DNA of 64,000 bases from Rebecca billardiae RCC1528 (Eukaryota > Haptophyta), in assembly GCA_965240325.2 (NCBI GenBank), contig OZ251254.1:186001-250000 (forward strand), in the 5' to 3' direction. Each line of letters begins with the position of its first letter. Within the stretch, counting starts at the first letter, position 1. The notes beneath the pieces were generated by a model. It ran no database searches and was not told the DNA's origin. It saw only the letters and a program-made list of their open reading frames with translations. Of this stretch, positions 1 to 9,987 are shown one piece after another. The position numbers and the translations under genes are program-made.

Positions 1-2104
1 TCGAGATCGACGGCGGCCGAGTTGACGATGTCCTCGCGCTGCCGCACCGCGTCGTCGCGCTCGCGCTCGAGCTCGCCGTTGAAGTGCTCGAGCTCGGTCA
101 CACGTGTGCGCAGCGAGGTGAGCTCGAGCTCGGAAGGGACGCTGCGCGTGCTGTGCGAGCGCCGCAACTGCTGCTCGAGCTCGGCCACGTGCTGCAGCTC
201 GGCCATGCGCCTTCGACCCCGTGCTGTCTGCTCGTCCGCCTCTGCCTCGGGCGTCGGCGCCACGCTGCCAGCCGAGCGCGTGAGAGGCCGCTGGCGGGTG
301 GGCGCGGCCGAGAGCAGCACGGCAGGCGGCGGCGACATGAAGGCGGGCGAGGCGACGGCAGGTGACCTCGGCGGCAGCAGCTCTTCCGCCGACCCACCGA
401 CGAACGACTGCGCCGCCGCGCCAGCGAGGAGGAGTGGCGGCGCGGGCTGGCGGGAGGCGCTGCGCGTGACCGCGGGCGACGGCGCAGCGGCAGCAGGAAA
501 GCTCAAGGCGGAGGAGGCGTTGGTAGTGGCGGGCGAGAAGACGAGGTGGTCGGCGTGAGCGGGAAGAGACGAGAAGCGGGCAGCGACGACGGCGGGAGAC
601 AAATCGGCGGCGGCGGCGGCGGCTGATGCCGCCGCCTCGCCGCCATCAGCTCGAAGGAGAGCGAGCGCGCGCGCGGTCGGTGGACGGGCGGCATCATGCG
701 GCGAGGACAGCGGCTGCGGCTGCGGCCGCGGCCGCGGCCGCGGCCGCGGCTGCGGCGGCTGCACGAGCGGCGGAGGCAGGTGCGGAGGCGCCGACGGCAG
801 CTGCGGCGGTGGCGGAAGCGACGGCAGCGGCGGCGGCCCCAACGGAGGCAGCGGCTGGGTGTCCGCGACCGCGTAGGGCATCACGGCGGCGGACGATGGA
901 TCGGATGGCGCGTCGGCGCAGAGGCCGGGCGTGAGACCGAGGACTGGAACATGCGAGAGAGGCTGAGAATGAGAATGCAGATGGGCATGCGTGGGATCGA
1001 GGGCAGAGAGATCGAGGGGGGGATGCGGCGCGACCGCGCCGTCACCAGCTGGCGCGCGACGCCATCGGGCGCTGCTCGCTGCTCGGCGAGTGGCGGTCAG
1101 CTGCTCGCGCTGCGCGCGGCGCGCTCTCCAGTCCGCGCGCTTGCGCCGTGAGACGTCGGACTCGGGCGGCGCCGCCGGTGCCGCCGCGGCGGGCGCCGCG
1201 GCAGGCGCTGCCGGCGGCGCGCCCGTGAGCTCCGACGGGCCCTTCGTCACAGACGGCGTGCGCCGCCAGCCCCGCCTCCGCCGCGGCGCATCGAGACGCC
1301 CTGCGCGCACACCTTGAGCAGCTCGCCGCTCACGTCAGCGCGCCCCTTCTCCTTCTTGAAGCGCCATGGCTGCATCAGCGCGTAGCGCTCGGCGTCGACG
1401 CTCACGCCGCCCTGCGCGTCCTGTGGCGCGTGCAGGCCGCCCTGCGCGTTGAGCGAGATCACGCCCACGCGCACGTGCGCGAACTGCTGGTACGCGCCGT
1501 CCGGATCGAGCCGATGCATCTCGGTGTGCTCGATCGAGAGCGAGTGCACCGTGTTGATCGCCGAGAGGTGCCGGTCCGTGCGCGCGCCGCCGAGCGCGTT
1601 CGCCCGCAGCGGCTTCGGGACGCGGCGCATGCCCAGGTTGAGCCACGTCGAGATGCGCTCGGGCTGGTACGAGCTCACGGTGCGCCGCGTGCGGTCCTTC
1701 TCTCGCGTCTCGTGCACGACGCCCTGGTCGTCGAGCGAGGTGAACATCGGCGAGTAGAGGGCGTCACGCGGGAACAGCGCCAGCTTGGCCTTGCGCAGCA
1801 GGTTGCCCTTCTTCCGGCTGCCCTTGATGGCGACGAAGTTGTTGACCTTGCGCTTGACCTCCGCCAGGTAGTTCTCGTTCGGCATGATCGAGTGGTCCAC
1901 CTCGCTCGCCGCCTCGCGCGCGCGCAGCATGAGCGTCTCGTGCTCAGCCGCCTTCTCCGCGGCCGCCGCGGCCATGCGCCGCCGCACAGATGCGGCAGAG
2001 ACCTTGCGCCCGATGCCGTAGCCGCCCTTCCGCTGCACCTTGACATTCTTCGGCTTCGCGCAGGAACGCTTGCCCTTGCCCACGGTAAGCACAGCCGTCG
2101 TCAT
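1..2104 (-). CDS. coiled-coil protein, two exons, cut by the left edge
   Basis: I do not recognise the family. Exon 1 (2104-1313, 264 codons) starts at an ATG with a basic stretch MTTAVLTVGKGKRSCAKPKN. A helical charged region follows, then a conserved-looking segment (PMFTSLDDQGVVHETREKD). In the same strand a second frame is open without a stop from 1229 to position 1. Joining it through an 83-bp intron (1230-1312, donor AAG|GTGTGC, acceptor CGGAG) keeps phase 0. Exon 2 encodes a basic segment (RRKRADWRARRAQREQL), then a His/Pro-rich linker with PRPRPRP and PPPP runs. It ends in a strong coiled coil (HVAELEQQLRR, then RTRVTELEHFNGELERERDD) that runs off the window. The ATG context and the continuous heptads argue that this is real coding sequence. 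The splice join is my inference; the acceptor is weaker than those of neighbouring genes. Confidence 0.6.
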
Positions 2105-2773
2105 TGCTGCGCGCGGCGAGCGCGGTCCCGCGCGGCCGTGCCAGGCGCAGCCGCAGCAAGTTAGTCTGATGCAAATTCCCGGTCACCCATGCAAAAGTAA
2201 GCGTTCCCGCTGAGCATGTGCGTGGATCACGAGTAACCCGCCGCCTGAATACAAACTCCGCGCCCCTCCATACACTTCCTGCATCCCCGCGCGCGGCGGC
2301 GTGCAGGCGGGCGCAGATTCGCACCGTGTTACGAACAGACCTAGCAAAGTAGATCGGCGTGGCGGGTCGGGACGCGGAGCGGGTGCGGGGCAGGTGGGGG
2401 ATAGGTTGGGGAACACCCGCGATTAGAGCACCGGTGGCGCAGCGGCGACGTGGACGCCGCCACACGCGCACGCACGGCGCACGCGCGCACCGGGACTTTC
2501 AACTTCGCGTCGGAGCTCTGGACGACCGTCGGTTGGTCCGAGCGGCGCGAGGAGGCTCTCGGGATTGTGGCCGGACGCCCGGGTTGAGCCGTTAACGGCC
2601 GAAAATCAATTTGTTGGAGTTTCCTTAACGGCCGCTTTAAAAAAGAAATCGTTGCTGTGACGTACTACTCGCCTACGGCGCGCGAGTCCCCCGGCCGTCA
2701 GTCGCGTCTGGTAGTAGTCCGCCGATGACGACGATGACGATACTATTGATATATTGATATTACTCGGGCCTGG
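2105..2773. other. intergenic, upstream of the coiled-coil gene and 3' of the DUF268 gene
   Basis: No convincing gene. It holds the presumed promoter of the minus-strand gene starting at 2104. An octamer-like ATGCAAAT lies at about 2168 and an AT-richer patch at about 2600-2650. The 3' flank of the DUF268 gene ends near a short AT run at about 2742-2762. Confidence 0.5.
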
Positions 2774-3901
2774 TCAGCGGACGGGCAGACTCTGCAGGAC
2801 GACGAGCGGCTGCGCGGGATACAGCCCATGCTCGGCGTGCTGCGAGTGCTGCTGCCCCGTGTACAGCCACGGGTGCGAGCGCACGCCGCCGACGACGTCG
2901 AGCACCTTGAAGTTGGCCGACGCGAGGGCTCGGCGCAGCGGGCCGTAGATCCGGTGCGCGTTCCACACGAGCGTGTCCTGGCGCGCGTCCATGGGCGCGC
3001 CAAAGTAGAAGATTCCGCCCGGCCTGAGCATGCAGTGCACCGTCTGCATAGACTCGAGGTCGGCGGCGGGGTTGAGGGGGTCGCCGTACCGCCCGAGCCC
3101 GTCGTGCTCGAGCGAGGAGTAGCTCGCGACGAAGTCGAGCTGCCCGAGGCTCCGCGTGCGCAGCGCGTGCACCATCCACTCGCGGGGCCCCACCGCGCCC
3201 AGCCTCGCGCACACCGAGGCAGGGGAGGCCGCGGAGCGCGAACGGGTGGCGGCCGGCTCGGGGCGCGGCACGCAGGTCGTCGGCGAGTACTCCACGGTCG
3301 TGAGCGACGTCACCTGCTGCCCGCCGAAGGCGAGGATGGCCGCCTCGAGCCACGGCGACTGAGAGCCGATCACCGCGCCCCTCCCCGCGGGCGGGTGGGC
3401 GCGCAACGCCTGGCACGGCTCGGGCACGTTGTAGGCGCTGGGGCAAGCTCCGTGCTGCATGGCCTTGACGAGCTTCAGAATGGCCTGCTCACGCCACGCG
3501 TGCGGCTTGCCGCCGTCAGCGTGCTCCTCCTCGCGCGCCCAGAACCAGTCGGCGACGAACGCTCGGCCTTGGATCGTGTAGTTGCGAACGAGCGCGTCGC
3601 TGAGGCGCTCGAACGGCACCGGCGGCCAGACGGACCGGTTGAGCGCCTTCTTGTACTCGAAGAGCGCGGCGCAGTCGCGCTCGAGCGTGAGCTCGTACGG
3701 CCAGCCATGCCTCGCGGCGACAGCGCTCGCCGGCCGAGCGGCGCTGAGCCGAAGCATCGGGCCCACAGACCGCGCAGACGCGAGGACGTCGCGCTGTGCG
3801 CTCGAGTCGAGCCGGTCGAGCCCGCGCGGCATCGGCTGCGCCATGAGCAGAAGCGGCGGCAGGACGCCGGCGGTGCAGAGCACGGCTCCCGCGAGTCCCA
3901 T
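2774..3901 (-). CDS. DUF268 family protein (methyltransferase-like fold), membrane-anchored
   Basis: 375 residues, single exon. The first in-frame ATG is at 3901; the frame is open further upstream but without another ATG. Residues 1-20 (MGLAGAVLCTAGVLPPLLLM) form a signal anchor or signal peptide. The C-terminal half carries the DUF268 signatures: VIGSQSPWLEAAILAFGG, then TTVEYSPTTC, then SSLEHDGLGRYGDPLNP, then MLRPGGIFYFGAP and LVWNAHRIYGPLR. These resemble an S-adenosylmethionine-type Rossmann fold (glycine-rich start, acidic second strand, PGG loop). The molecular function of DUF268 is not established to my knowledge. It is found in nematodes, algae and bacteria, often near glycosylation genes. 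Secretory-pathway lumen or membrane location is inferred from the N-terminus. Confidence 0.85.
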   Translation of the reverse strand: MGLAGAVLCTAGVLPPLLLMAQPMPRGLDRLDSSAQRDVLASARSVGPMLRLSAARPASAVAARHGWPYELTLERDCAALFEYKKALNRSVWPPVPFERLSDALVRNYTIQGRAFVADWFWAREEEHADGGKPHAWREQAILKLVKAMQHGACPSAYNVPEPCQALRAHPPAGRGAVIGSQSPWLEAAILAFGGQQVTSLTTVEYSPTTCVPRPEPAATRSRSAASPASVCARLGAVGPREWMVHALRTRSLGQLDFVASYSSLEHDGLGRYGDPLNPAADLESMQTVHCMLRPGGIFYFGAPMDARQDTLVWNAHRIYGPLRRALASANFKVLDVVGGVRSHPWLYTGQQHSQHAEHGLYPAQPLVVLQSLPVR

Positions 3902-4129
3902 GGCGCGCGCTCGCGCGCCGGGGGCTCTGCCGTCCGCGTACACCGCGCGTTCGCGGCCGCGCGAGTCGTGAGATGCCCCGCCGACGAAGCCGGAAGCACG
4001 CGCCAACCAAATGTTATCACGAGGCGCGGGTCGCCAGTAGGGCTGGGACAATGGCTGGGAAGTGGGAATTCGTCGTACAGTTTACTAAGAATAAGAGACG
4101 CACACAGCTCAGGCAGGCGAGATTACAGT
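3902..4129. other. promoter-side flank of the DUF268 gene
   Basis: Short non-coding stretch upstream of the DUF268 start. No TATA box or gene was recognised. Confidence 0.4.
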
Positions 4130-4720
4130 GACCATCACGTGTCGTCACGGCTGCCCAACAGGCGTGATCACGTGACATCACGTGACGAGTCCGGCCCACG
4201 GGGGGTCCGGGGGTTCCCCCCCCGGCCGGCCCCGCCGGCCCGAGCCCGACGAAATTTTTTGGGCCTATTAATTATTGGGAGTGAATAATGACGAAATCTA
4301 ACTACTATCAGTACTGACTACGCCAGTGAGTCGGAGTGACTCAAGAAGAGCGCTGATTAGACAGCTGCACTCCGACGACTAGTCGCGGTCAGCAGCCCCG
4401 TCTTTGTTTACCCGTGCATGAGGCTCGCCTGCCGAGCCATCAACTTGGCCAGCTCGCGCGCACTCACTGCTGCCGCGTGACCCGCCTTGGCTCGTCGAGG
4501 ACCCGGCGCCGAGTCGGCGCCGCCGCCCCGCGCAGGCGCGCACTCAGCACTGCCGGCCTCGCGGGCCCGGCCGGGGGCCTGTCCGGGTGCACACCATGAC
4601 TACCGGACCGTGCTGTCACGTGACGGACCCATAAATCTGTCCCATTGCCGACGTGACGCGTCACGTGATCACGTGTCACGTGATCACGCCGTGATATCAC
4701 GCTCACGTGATCACGAACTC
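4130..4720. repeat. cluster of CACGTG / GATCACG palindromes
   Basis: About eight CACGTG hexamers fall in two groups (about 4130-4185 and 4610-4715), often extended as TCACGTGATCACGTG, which is itself palindromic. Between the groups lie a C/G-run block (about 4197-4250), an AT-rich patch (about 4252-4310) and no gene. CACGTG is the core of the G-box/E-box bound by bHLH and bZIP factors. Equally, such palindromes can mark the ends of a decayed mobile element. Confidence 0.55.
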
Positions 4721-4902
4721 CCAGCCCTGGACTCACTCGCCACGCGCGGCGGCGCGGCCGTCGCGAGGGGTCCCCGCGCTTGGCGGCGACGAGAAGCGTC
4801 CGGACTCTCCTTGATGTTGCACAAAGCCGCGGGGGCGGCACGTTAAATCCGGGCGTGCCCCCCCCGCGGAAAAAGCGCTTCCTCGGTTCCTCACTTCAGA
4901 CC

Positions 4903-4931
4903 TCCGCGTGCTTCCGGAGGAAGCACGCGGA
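4903..4931. repeat. perfect 13-bp inverted repeat (hairpin)
   Basis: Stem TCCGCGTGCTTCC (4903-4915), 3-nt spacer GGA, then its exact complement (4919-4931). No gene is adjacent; function unknown. Confidence 0.8.
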
Positions 4932-5029
4932 AGCACAGGTCCACGCTGCAAGTGACAGCAAAGTCCACGCAAAGAACCCGCCCTCATAGTACCAAGGGTG
5001 GCGACCCGCGCCTCGTGATAACACGCGCA

Positions 5030-5700
5030 TTTGGCGGGGCGCGGGCGGAGCGCGCCGCGCGCGGGCGCGTCGGCCCGTACGCTCGGAGCCCCGGGCGAGT
5101 CCACTCCGAGCGCGCCGCGCCGCGCCCGTCGCGCCGCGCTGCGGCGTGCGCCGTGCACGCGTTCAGTGCGGCTCGGGTGCCGCGCGCCGCCGCGGAGCGG
5201 AAAGAGAGCCGGGAGCGGGTGCGCTGGCGCGGGCGGGGTGTGGAGGCACGCTACGGGAGTCTACCTCTCGTGCCGCGCGCGCGCGCCCGCTCGGCGCCGT
5301 CGCTTGGCGCGGCCGTAGGCGTCCAAGCGTCGATGGTTGGCCTCGCTGTCGAGAACCAAGCTAAAGGGGGCCACCAGGGGGCCGATGCGGGTAACGCTTG
5401 ACGAGACCGAGCACGGTGCTCTGCGGCCGCGCACATCAGGCGGGGCGCGCACGGAGTCCGCCGCGCGTGGGGGCCTCAGCCAGTACGCTCAGGCCCCCGG
5501 GGGAAGCACATGCGACCTCGCCGCGCCGCGCCCGTCGCGCCGCGCCACGGCGTGAGCAGTGCGTCCCGGTTCGACCAGGGTCGCGGCCGCGCGCCGCTGC
5601 GCGCTACCACTCTGGGGCGGATGGTGCGCGCCGCGCGCGCGGGGGCGGCTTGTGGAGGCGGGCGGTGACGGCCCGGCTCGTCTGCCGCGCGCGCGCCGCC
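5030..5700. repeat. imperfect direct duplication in GC-rich non-coding DNA
   Basis: A segment at about 5033-5165 recurs imperfectly at about 5434-5565. Both contain GCCGCGCCGCGCCCGTCGCG, preceded by a GTACGCTC segment. Copies are about 400 bp apart. No protein signature in any frame. Confidence 0.5.
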
Positions 5701-7433
5701 CTGCGTTGCGTCCTGAACTCTCCGTGCTCGCAGGGTGCGGATGCTGCACGAGAGCCAATGCTGTGACTGTCTGTGACGGGCTGGGCTGGGCTGCTAGGCG
5801 GCTGCGGGCCTCCCGTGTGGGTTGGATGGATGCCCGCTGCGACGCTGGCCGCAGGATTGCGTCCTTCCGCTTTGCCTTGCCCTTGGCAGCTGCGCCACCG
5901 TTGTGTGGCATGTGCTGCCAGCGCGGCAGAAGCTGTCCGCCTGCTCGTGCGAGGCTGGCTCCTCGGGCGGCTGGATGACCACAATCGCGGATGGCTTGGT
6001 GCGGACGAGGTGGTCTTGGTCCCCTGTCTCATCGCCAGCACGTTGCGGCTGCAGCAGCCGCAGGCGTGCCTGCTTGATGGGCTCCGGCCGGCAGCCCGGG
6101 CTCCATTACCTCGCACATCTGGGCGTTGGGGCAGTGAGCTGGTGTCAGGTGTGACGCCGGGCATCAAGTCTGAATCGGCAGGGAGGCGGAGGGAGCGCAC
6201 CACGTTAACGTGCGACTCGTGCGTCAGGTGCCTGGTGACGTCTCGCCGTATGGCCACTCGGTGGGCCAACCGGCCAGTGCACGGCGCGGTTGGCTCGCTC
6301 GCAGTGCGGCGCCTGGCCGGCACCAGGGCGAGTTCGTAATATTCGTCGTATAGTTTACCGCGTATCCTATCAGCAGACGTCAGAGCCGAATGATGCATGC
6401 GCGTCAGTCAGGTTAGCCAGCACGAGCACAGCCAAGGGGAAGCTATGATGCGCACGACCCAACACGGTCGTGCTGCACAGGTGGCGCCACACGAGGACGC
6501 CGGCTGGTCCGCTTGCATGGGCCACACACCCGACCTCGACTTTCTCCTAATCCTACAGTATGCCGGAACCAGAGATCTAGAAGTTGCCGGAACCTTGCGG
6601 ATGGCCACGGCACTCGCGCACGGCACTGCGGTGGACAGAGGGCTGCTGGCGAGGACATCGTTTGCGCAGCACGGCCGGACGGCCGCGGACCATTTCTTCT
6701 TTACTGTACGGTTATACTGTCGTACAATCCGCATGCAGATTCATCGACTCGATGACGTTTACTTCCGCGCGCTCTGCGCATGGGGGACCCATGCTCGCAG
6801 AGCGGCCGGGGCGGCCGGGGCGAATCTCAGGGGCTTGAGGCGGTCACGGACGCGCGCCCCGCGGCCATGTCTGAGGGTGCGGGCGGGCTCTTTGACCAGG
6901 TCGGTGAGCCTTCCGCCATCGGGGCGCGCTTCATTGCGCCGCCTCGCCTCGCGTACGGCGTTCCTGTCGTGCTCGCACTGACAAGGCTGCAGCAAGCAGA
7001 CTGCAGAGCGTAGAGGGCCATCATGATTGCGTTCGGTTCCAACTTGCTCGCTAGCCACTTCCAGCCAGGTGCGCGCGGCGTGAGAGTAGACGACTAGTTC
7101 CATGCGCCCGGGCTCGTCGTGACACAGGCATGCCGATCCCTCGCCAGCCGAGATGTCGGAGCGCGTGCGCACAGGCCAGTGACAGGCGGTGCGCACTGGT
7201 AGCCAAGTGGACGCGTGTGAGCCACCATGCAGACGGCCTGGACTGACGACCACCCGCCGCCTCTCTGCGGCACGCACCAACCAGAGCCAGCAAACGGACC
7301 GCAGTGGCCCAGCTGAGCGCGCCTCGCAGCCGAGCCGAGCGCGCACGAGTCGGCCACGCAGACTGATGCGCTAAAAGCGCCTCGGACTGACCCGCAGCCG
7401 GCGACTCGAACATAGGCCGCGCGCTTCTTATGA
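5701..7433. other. unassigned, no gene recognised
   Basis: Open frames occur on both strands (for example 6397-6981 plus), but they lack recognisable motifs, splice-site support or the strong codon-position bias of the real genes here. I see no RNA gene. Confidence 0.45.
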
Positions 7434-9571
7434 CTGCGTGTACCCAAGCAGGCCGGGGCGCACGCTGCCGGCCACTCTCGTCGGCGCGAGTCGCGCCTGT
7501 AGGCTGACGCGCCGCGGCTGCGACCGCCGTGACCCTCCTCCGGCTTCGGGCGCGCTGTCAGACTCGGAGTCTGGGCGCCGCGCGGCTCGCCACCCCCGCC
7601 CACCCCTGCGGCGGCATCGAGCCTACTTGGGCCGGCGGACGCGCGGCCCTCCGCGCCTACTCACGACATTCGCGGGTCGTGCGTGTACCCAAGCGGTCCG
7701 GGGCGCGCGCAGCCGGCGGCGCTCCCTGCCCACCGAGCAGGGGCTGAGCTGTGATGATCGACCGCCCGACTGGCGCTGACTGACGATCCGCCGCGTCAGC
7801 CGCGCCGCCTAACCCGAGCAGGCCAGCAGCCTTAGTCAGCCGGCCCTTCCTAAGCCGGCGCGGGCGCGGCCCTCCGAGCCGACTCTCGAAGCCGGTGTTG
7901 TGCGTGTACCCAAGCGGGCCGGGGCGCACCGCGCGATGCCGAGCCCGCCGGAGTAGCGACCGCCGGCCGGCCGCGGTCGGCGGTTCGGAATCGGACCTCG
8001 GAGTCGCGCGTCGGACTCGACTGTGACCGGCGGCTGTGGCCATGTCATCCGAGCAGGGCTGGGCTACAAGGGCGGGCGCGGGCGCCGCACTCCGAGCCGA
8101 CGTTATTCGTGTGTGTGCGTGTACCCAAGCGGGCCGGGGCGCACGCCGCGCCGCCGAGCCGGAGGGGCGATGGCGTGCGCCCGACTGCCCGGCCCCGGCC
8201 GCGCGCTGACGCTGACAGCTCGACTGGCCTCGGCGGCAGCCGTGTGACCATCAGCAGACTATCAGGCCCGGGCTACTTGTACGGGCGCGGGCGCGGCACC
8301 CCGAGCCGACTCTCGATCGGTGTTGTGCGTGTACCCAAGCGGGCCGGGGCGCACCGCGCGATGCCGAGCCCGCCGGAGTAGCGACCGCCGGCCGGCCGCG
8401 GTCGGCGGTTCGGAATCGGACCTCGGAGTCGCGCGTCGGACTCGACTGTGACCGGCGGCTGTGGCCATGTCATCCGAGCAGGGCTGGGCTACAAGGGCGG
8501 GCGCGGGCGCCGCACTCCGAGCCGACGTTATTCGTGTGTGTGCGTGTACCCAAGCGGGCCGGGGCGCACCGCGCGATGCCGAGCCCGCCGGAGTAGCGAC
8601 CGCCGGCCGGCCGCGGTCGGCGGTTCGGAATCGGAGTCGCGCGTGACTTGACTGTGACCGGCGGCTGTGGCCATGTCATCCGAGCAGGGCTGGGCTACAA
8701 GGGCGGGCGCGGGCGCCGCACTCCGAGCCGACGTTATTCGTGTGTGTGCGTGTACCCAAGCGGGCCGGGGCGCACCGCGCGATGCCGAGCCCGCCGGAGT
8801 AGCGACCGCCGGCCGGCCGCGGTCGGCGGTTCGGAATCGGAGTCGCGCGTGACTTGACGGTGACCGGCGGCTGTGGCCATGTCATCCGAGCAGGGCTGGG
8901 CTACAAGGGCGGGCGCGGGCGCGGCCCTCCGAGCCGACGTTTTCCGGTGTTGTGCGTGTACCCAAGCGGGCCGGGGCGCACCGCGCGATGCCGAGCCCGC
9001 CAGAGTAGCGACCGCCGGCCGGCCGCGGTCGGCGGTTCGGAATCGGAGTCGCGCGTGACTTGACTGTGACCGGCGGCTGTGGCCATGTCATCCGAGCAGG
9101 GCTGGGCTACAAGGGCGGGCGCGGGCGCGGCCCTCCGAGCCGACGTTTTCCCGGTGTTGTGCGTGTACCCAAGCGGGCCGGGGCGCACCGCGCGATGCCG
9201 AGCCCGCCAGAGTAGCGACCGCCGGCCGGCCGCGGTCGGCGGTTCGGAATCGGAGTCGCGCGTGACTTGACGGTGACCGGCGGCTGTGGCCATGTCATCC
9301 GAGCAGGGCTGGGCTACAAGGGCGGGCGCGGGCGCCGCACTCCGAGCCGACGTTATTCGTGTGTGTGCGTGTACCCAAGCGGGCCGGGGCGCACCGCGCG
9401 ATGCCGAGCCCGCCGGAGTAGCGACCGCCGGCCGGCCGCGGTCGGCGGTTCGGAATCGGAGTCGCGCGTGACTTGACGGTGACCGGCGGCTGTGGCCATG
9501 TCATCCGAGCAGGGCTGGGCTACAAGGGCGGGCGCGGGCGCGGCCCTCCGAGCCGACGTTTTCCCGGTGTT
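7434..9571 (+). repeat. tandem satellite array, units headed by a tRNA-Ser 5' half
   Basis: Ten units begin with the same motif, GTGCGTGTACCCAAGCGG or a close variant, at 7434, 7679, 7900, 8115, 8325, 8540, 8746, 8952, 9159 and 9365. Unit lengths are 245, 221, 215, 210, 215, 206, 206, 207, 206 and 207 bp, so the right-hand units are the most uniform. The shared head equals the acceptor 5' strand and D-arm of the intact tRNA-Ser at 9572. Each unit also has a B-box-like GGTTCGGAATC about 80 nt downstream (for example 8828-8838), then CGGCGGCTGTGGCCATGTCA and a GCGGGCGC-rich tail. The anticodon and T-arm of a functional tRNA are absent. The array looks like a tRNA-derived (SINE-like) satellite. 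Whether the units are transcribed by RNA polymerase III is not visible from sequence. Confidence 0.9.
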
Positions 9572-9653
9572 GTGCGTGTACCCAAGCGGTCACGGGGCTT
9601 GATTGCTAATCAAGTGTGCTCTGCACGCGTAGGTTCGAATCCTGCCACGCACG
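9572..9653 (+). tRNA. tRNA-Ser (anticodon GCT)
   Basis: 82 nt, no intron. The acceptor arm GTGCGTG (9572-9578) pairs with CACGCAC (9646-9652), followed by discriminator G at 9653, as usual for serine tRNAs. The D-arm has CCC...GGG around AAGCGGTCAC. The anticodon arm is CTTGA-TTGCTAA-TCAAG, giving GCT, which reads AGC/AGU codons. A long variable arm (about 9612-9626), the class II hallmark of tRNA-Ser, precedes a T-arm with loop TTCGAAT. The canonical B box GGTTCGAATCC is intact. This is the last, only complete member of the array to its left, which shares its 5' end. Confidence 0.95.
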
Positions 9654-9679
9654 CTTTGCGCGCGCGGTGACTGCTGTGC

Positions 9680-9685
9680 TTTTTT
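9680..9685 (+). terminator. RNA polymerase III T-run terminator
   Basis: Six consecutive T residues lie 27 nt after the tRNA discriminator, with a second run of five T near 9704. Such T-runs terminate Pol III transcription. Confidence 0.65.
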
Positions 9686-9987
9686 GTGGCGCGCGCGTGC
9701 GTGCTTTTTGTGACGCGCGCGCGCGCCGCGCGCGCCGTCGTGCGCACGCCATCTTGCGGCGCCCGGGCGTGGCGCGCACGCCGCGCAGGCGCGAGACGCG
9801 TCGAGTGCACACGCCGGAGGAGCAGGCCGAGGAGCGCGGCGGAGGAGGCACGACGAACCTCGGACGTCGGAGGCCATGCAGCGGCACCGATCCGCGAGCA
9901 TCAGTCGAGCATCAGCAGCGCGTCGGCCCGAGCCCCACCGTGCGCCCCCGCGACCCACCGCCGTGGAGCGCGCGCATTGCGGCGGCG
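9686..9987. other. intergenic, no gene recognised
   Basis: Alternating GCGC-rich DNA between the tRNA trailer and the 3' end of the ClpS-like gene. It would hold that gene's 3' UTR. Confidence 0.45.

Noticed and set aside
1-1229. bZIP transcription factor in the left-edge gene
   Set aside because: The basic stretch RRKRADWRARRAQREQL is not followed directly by leucine heptads; the coiled coil lies more than 250 residues later.
6397-6981. 194-residue plus-strand open frame
   Set aside because: No motif, no domain-like pattern, unusual composition for this genome's genes, and no splice partner.
7370-7430. Possible minus-strand tRNA (GTTCGAGTC at about 7405)
   Set aside because: The sequence around the B-box-like motif cannot form a T-stem or acceptor stem.
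7434-9571. CRISPR array
   Set aside because: Units are over 200 bp and near-identical along their whole length, without short repeats and unique spacers. The sequence is eukaryotic.
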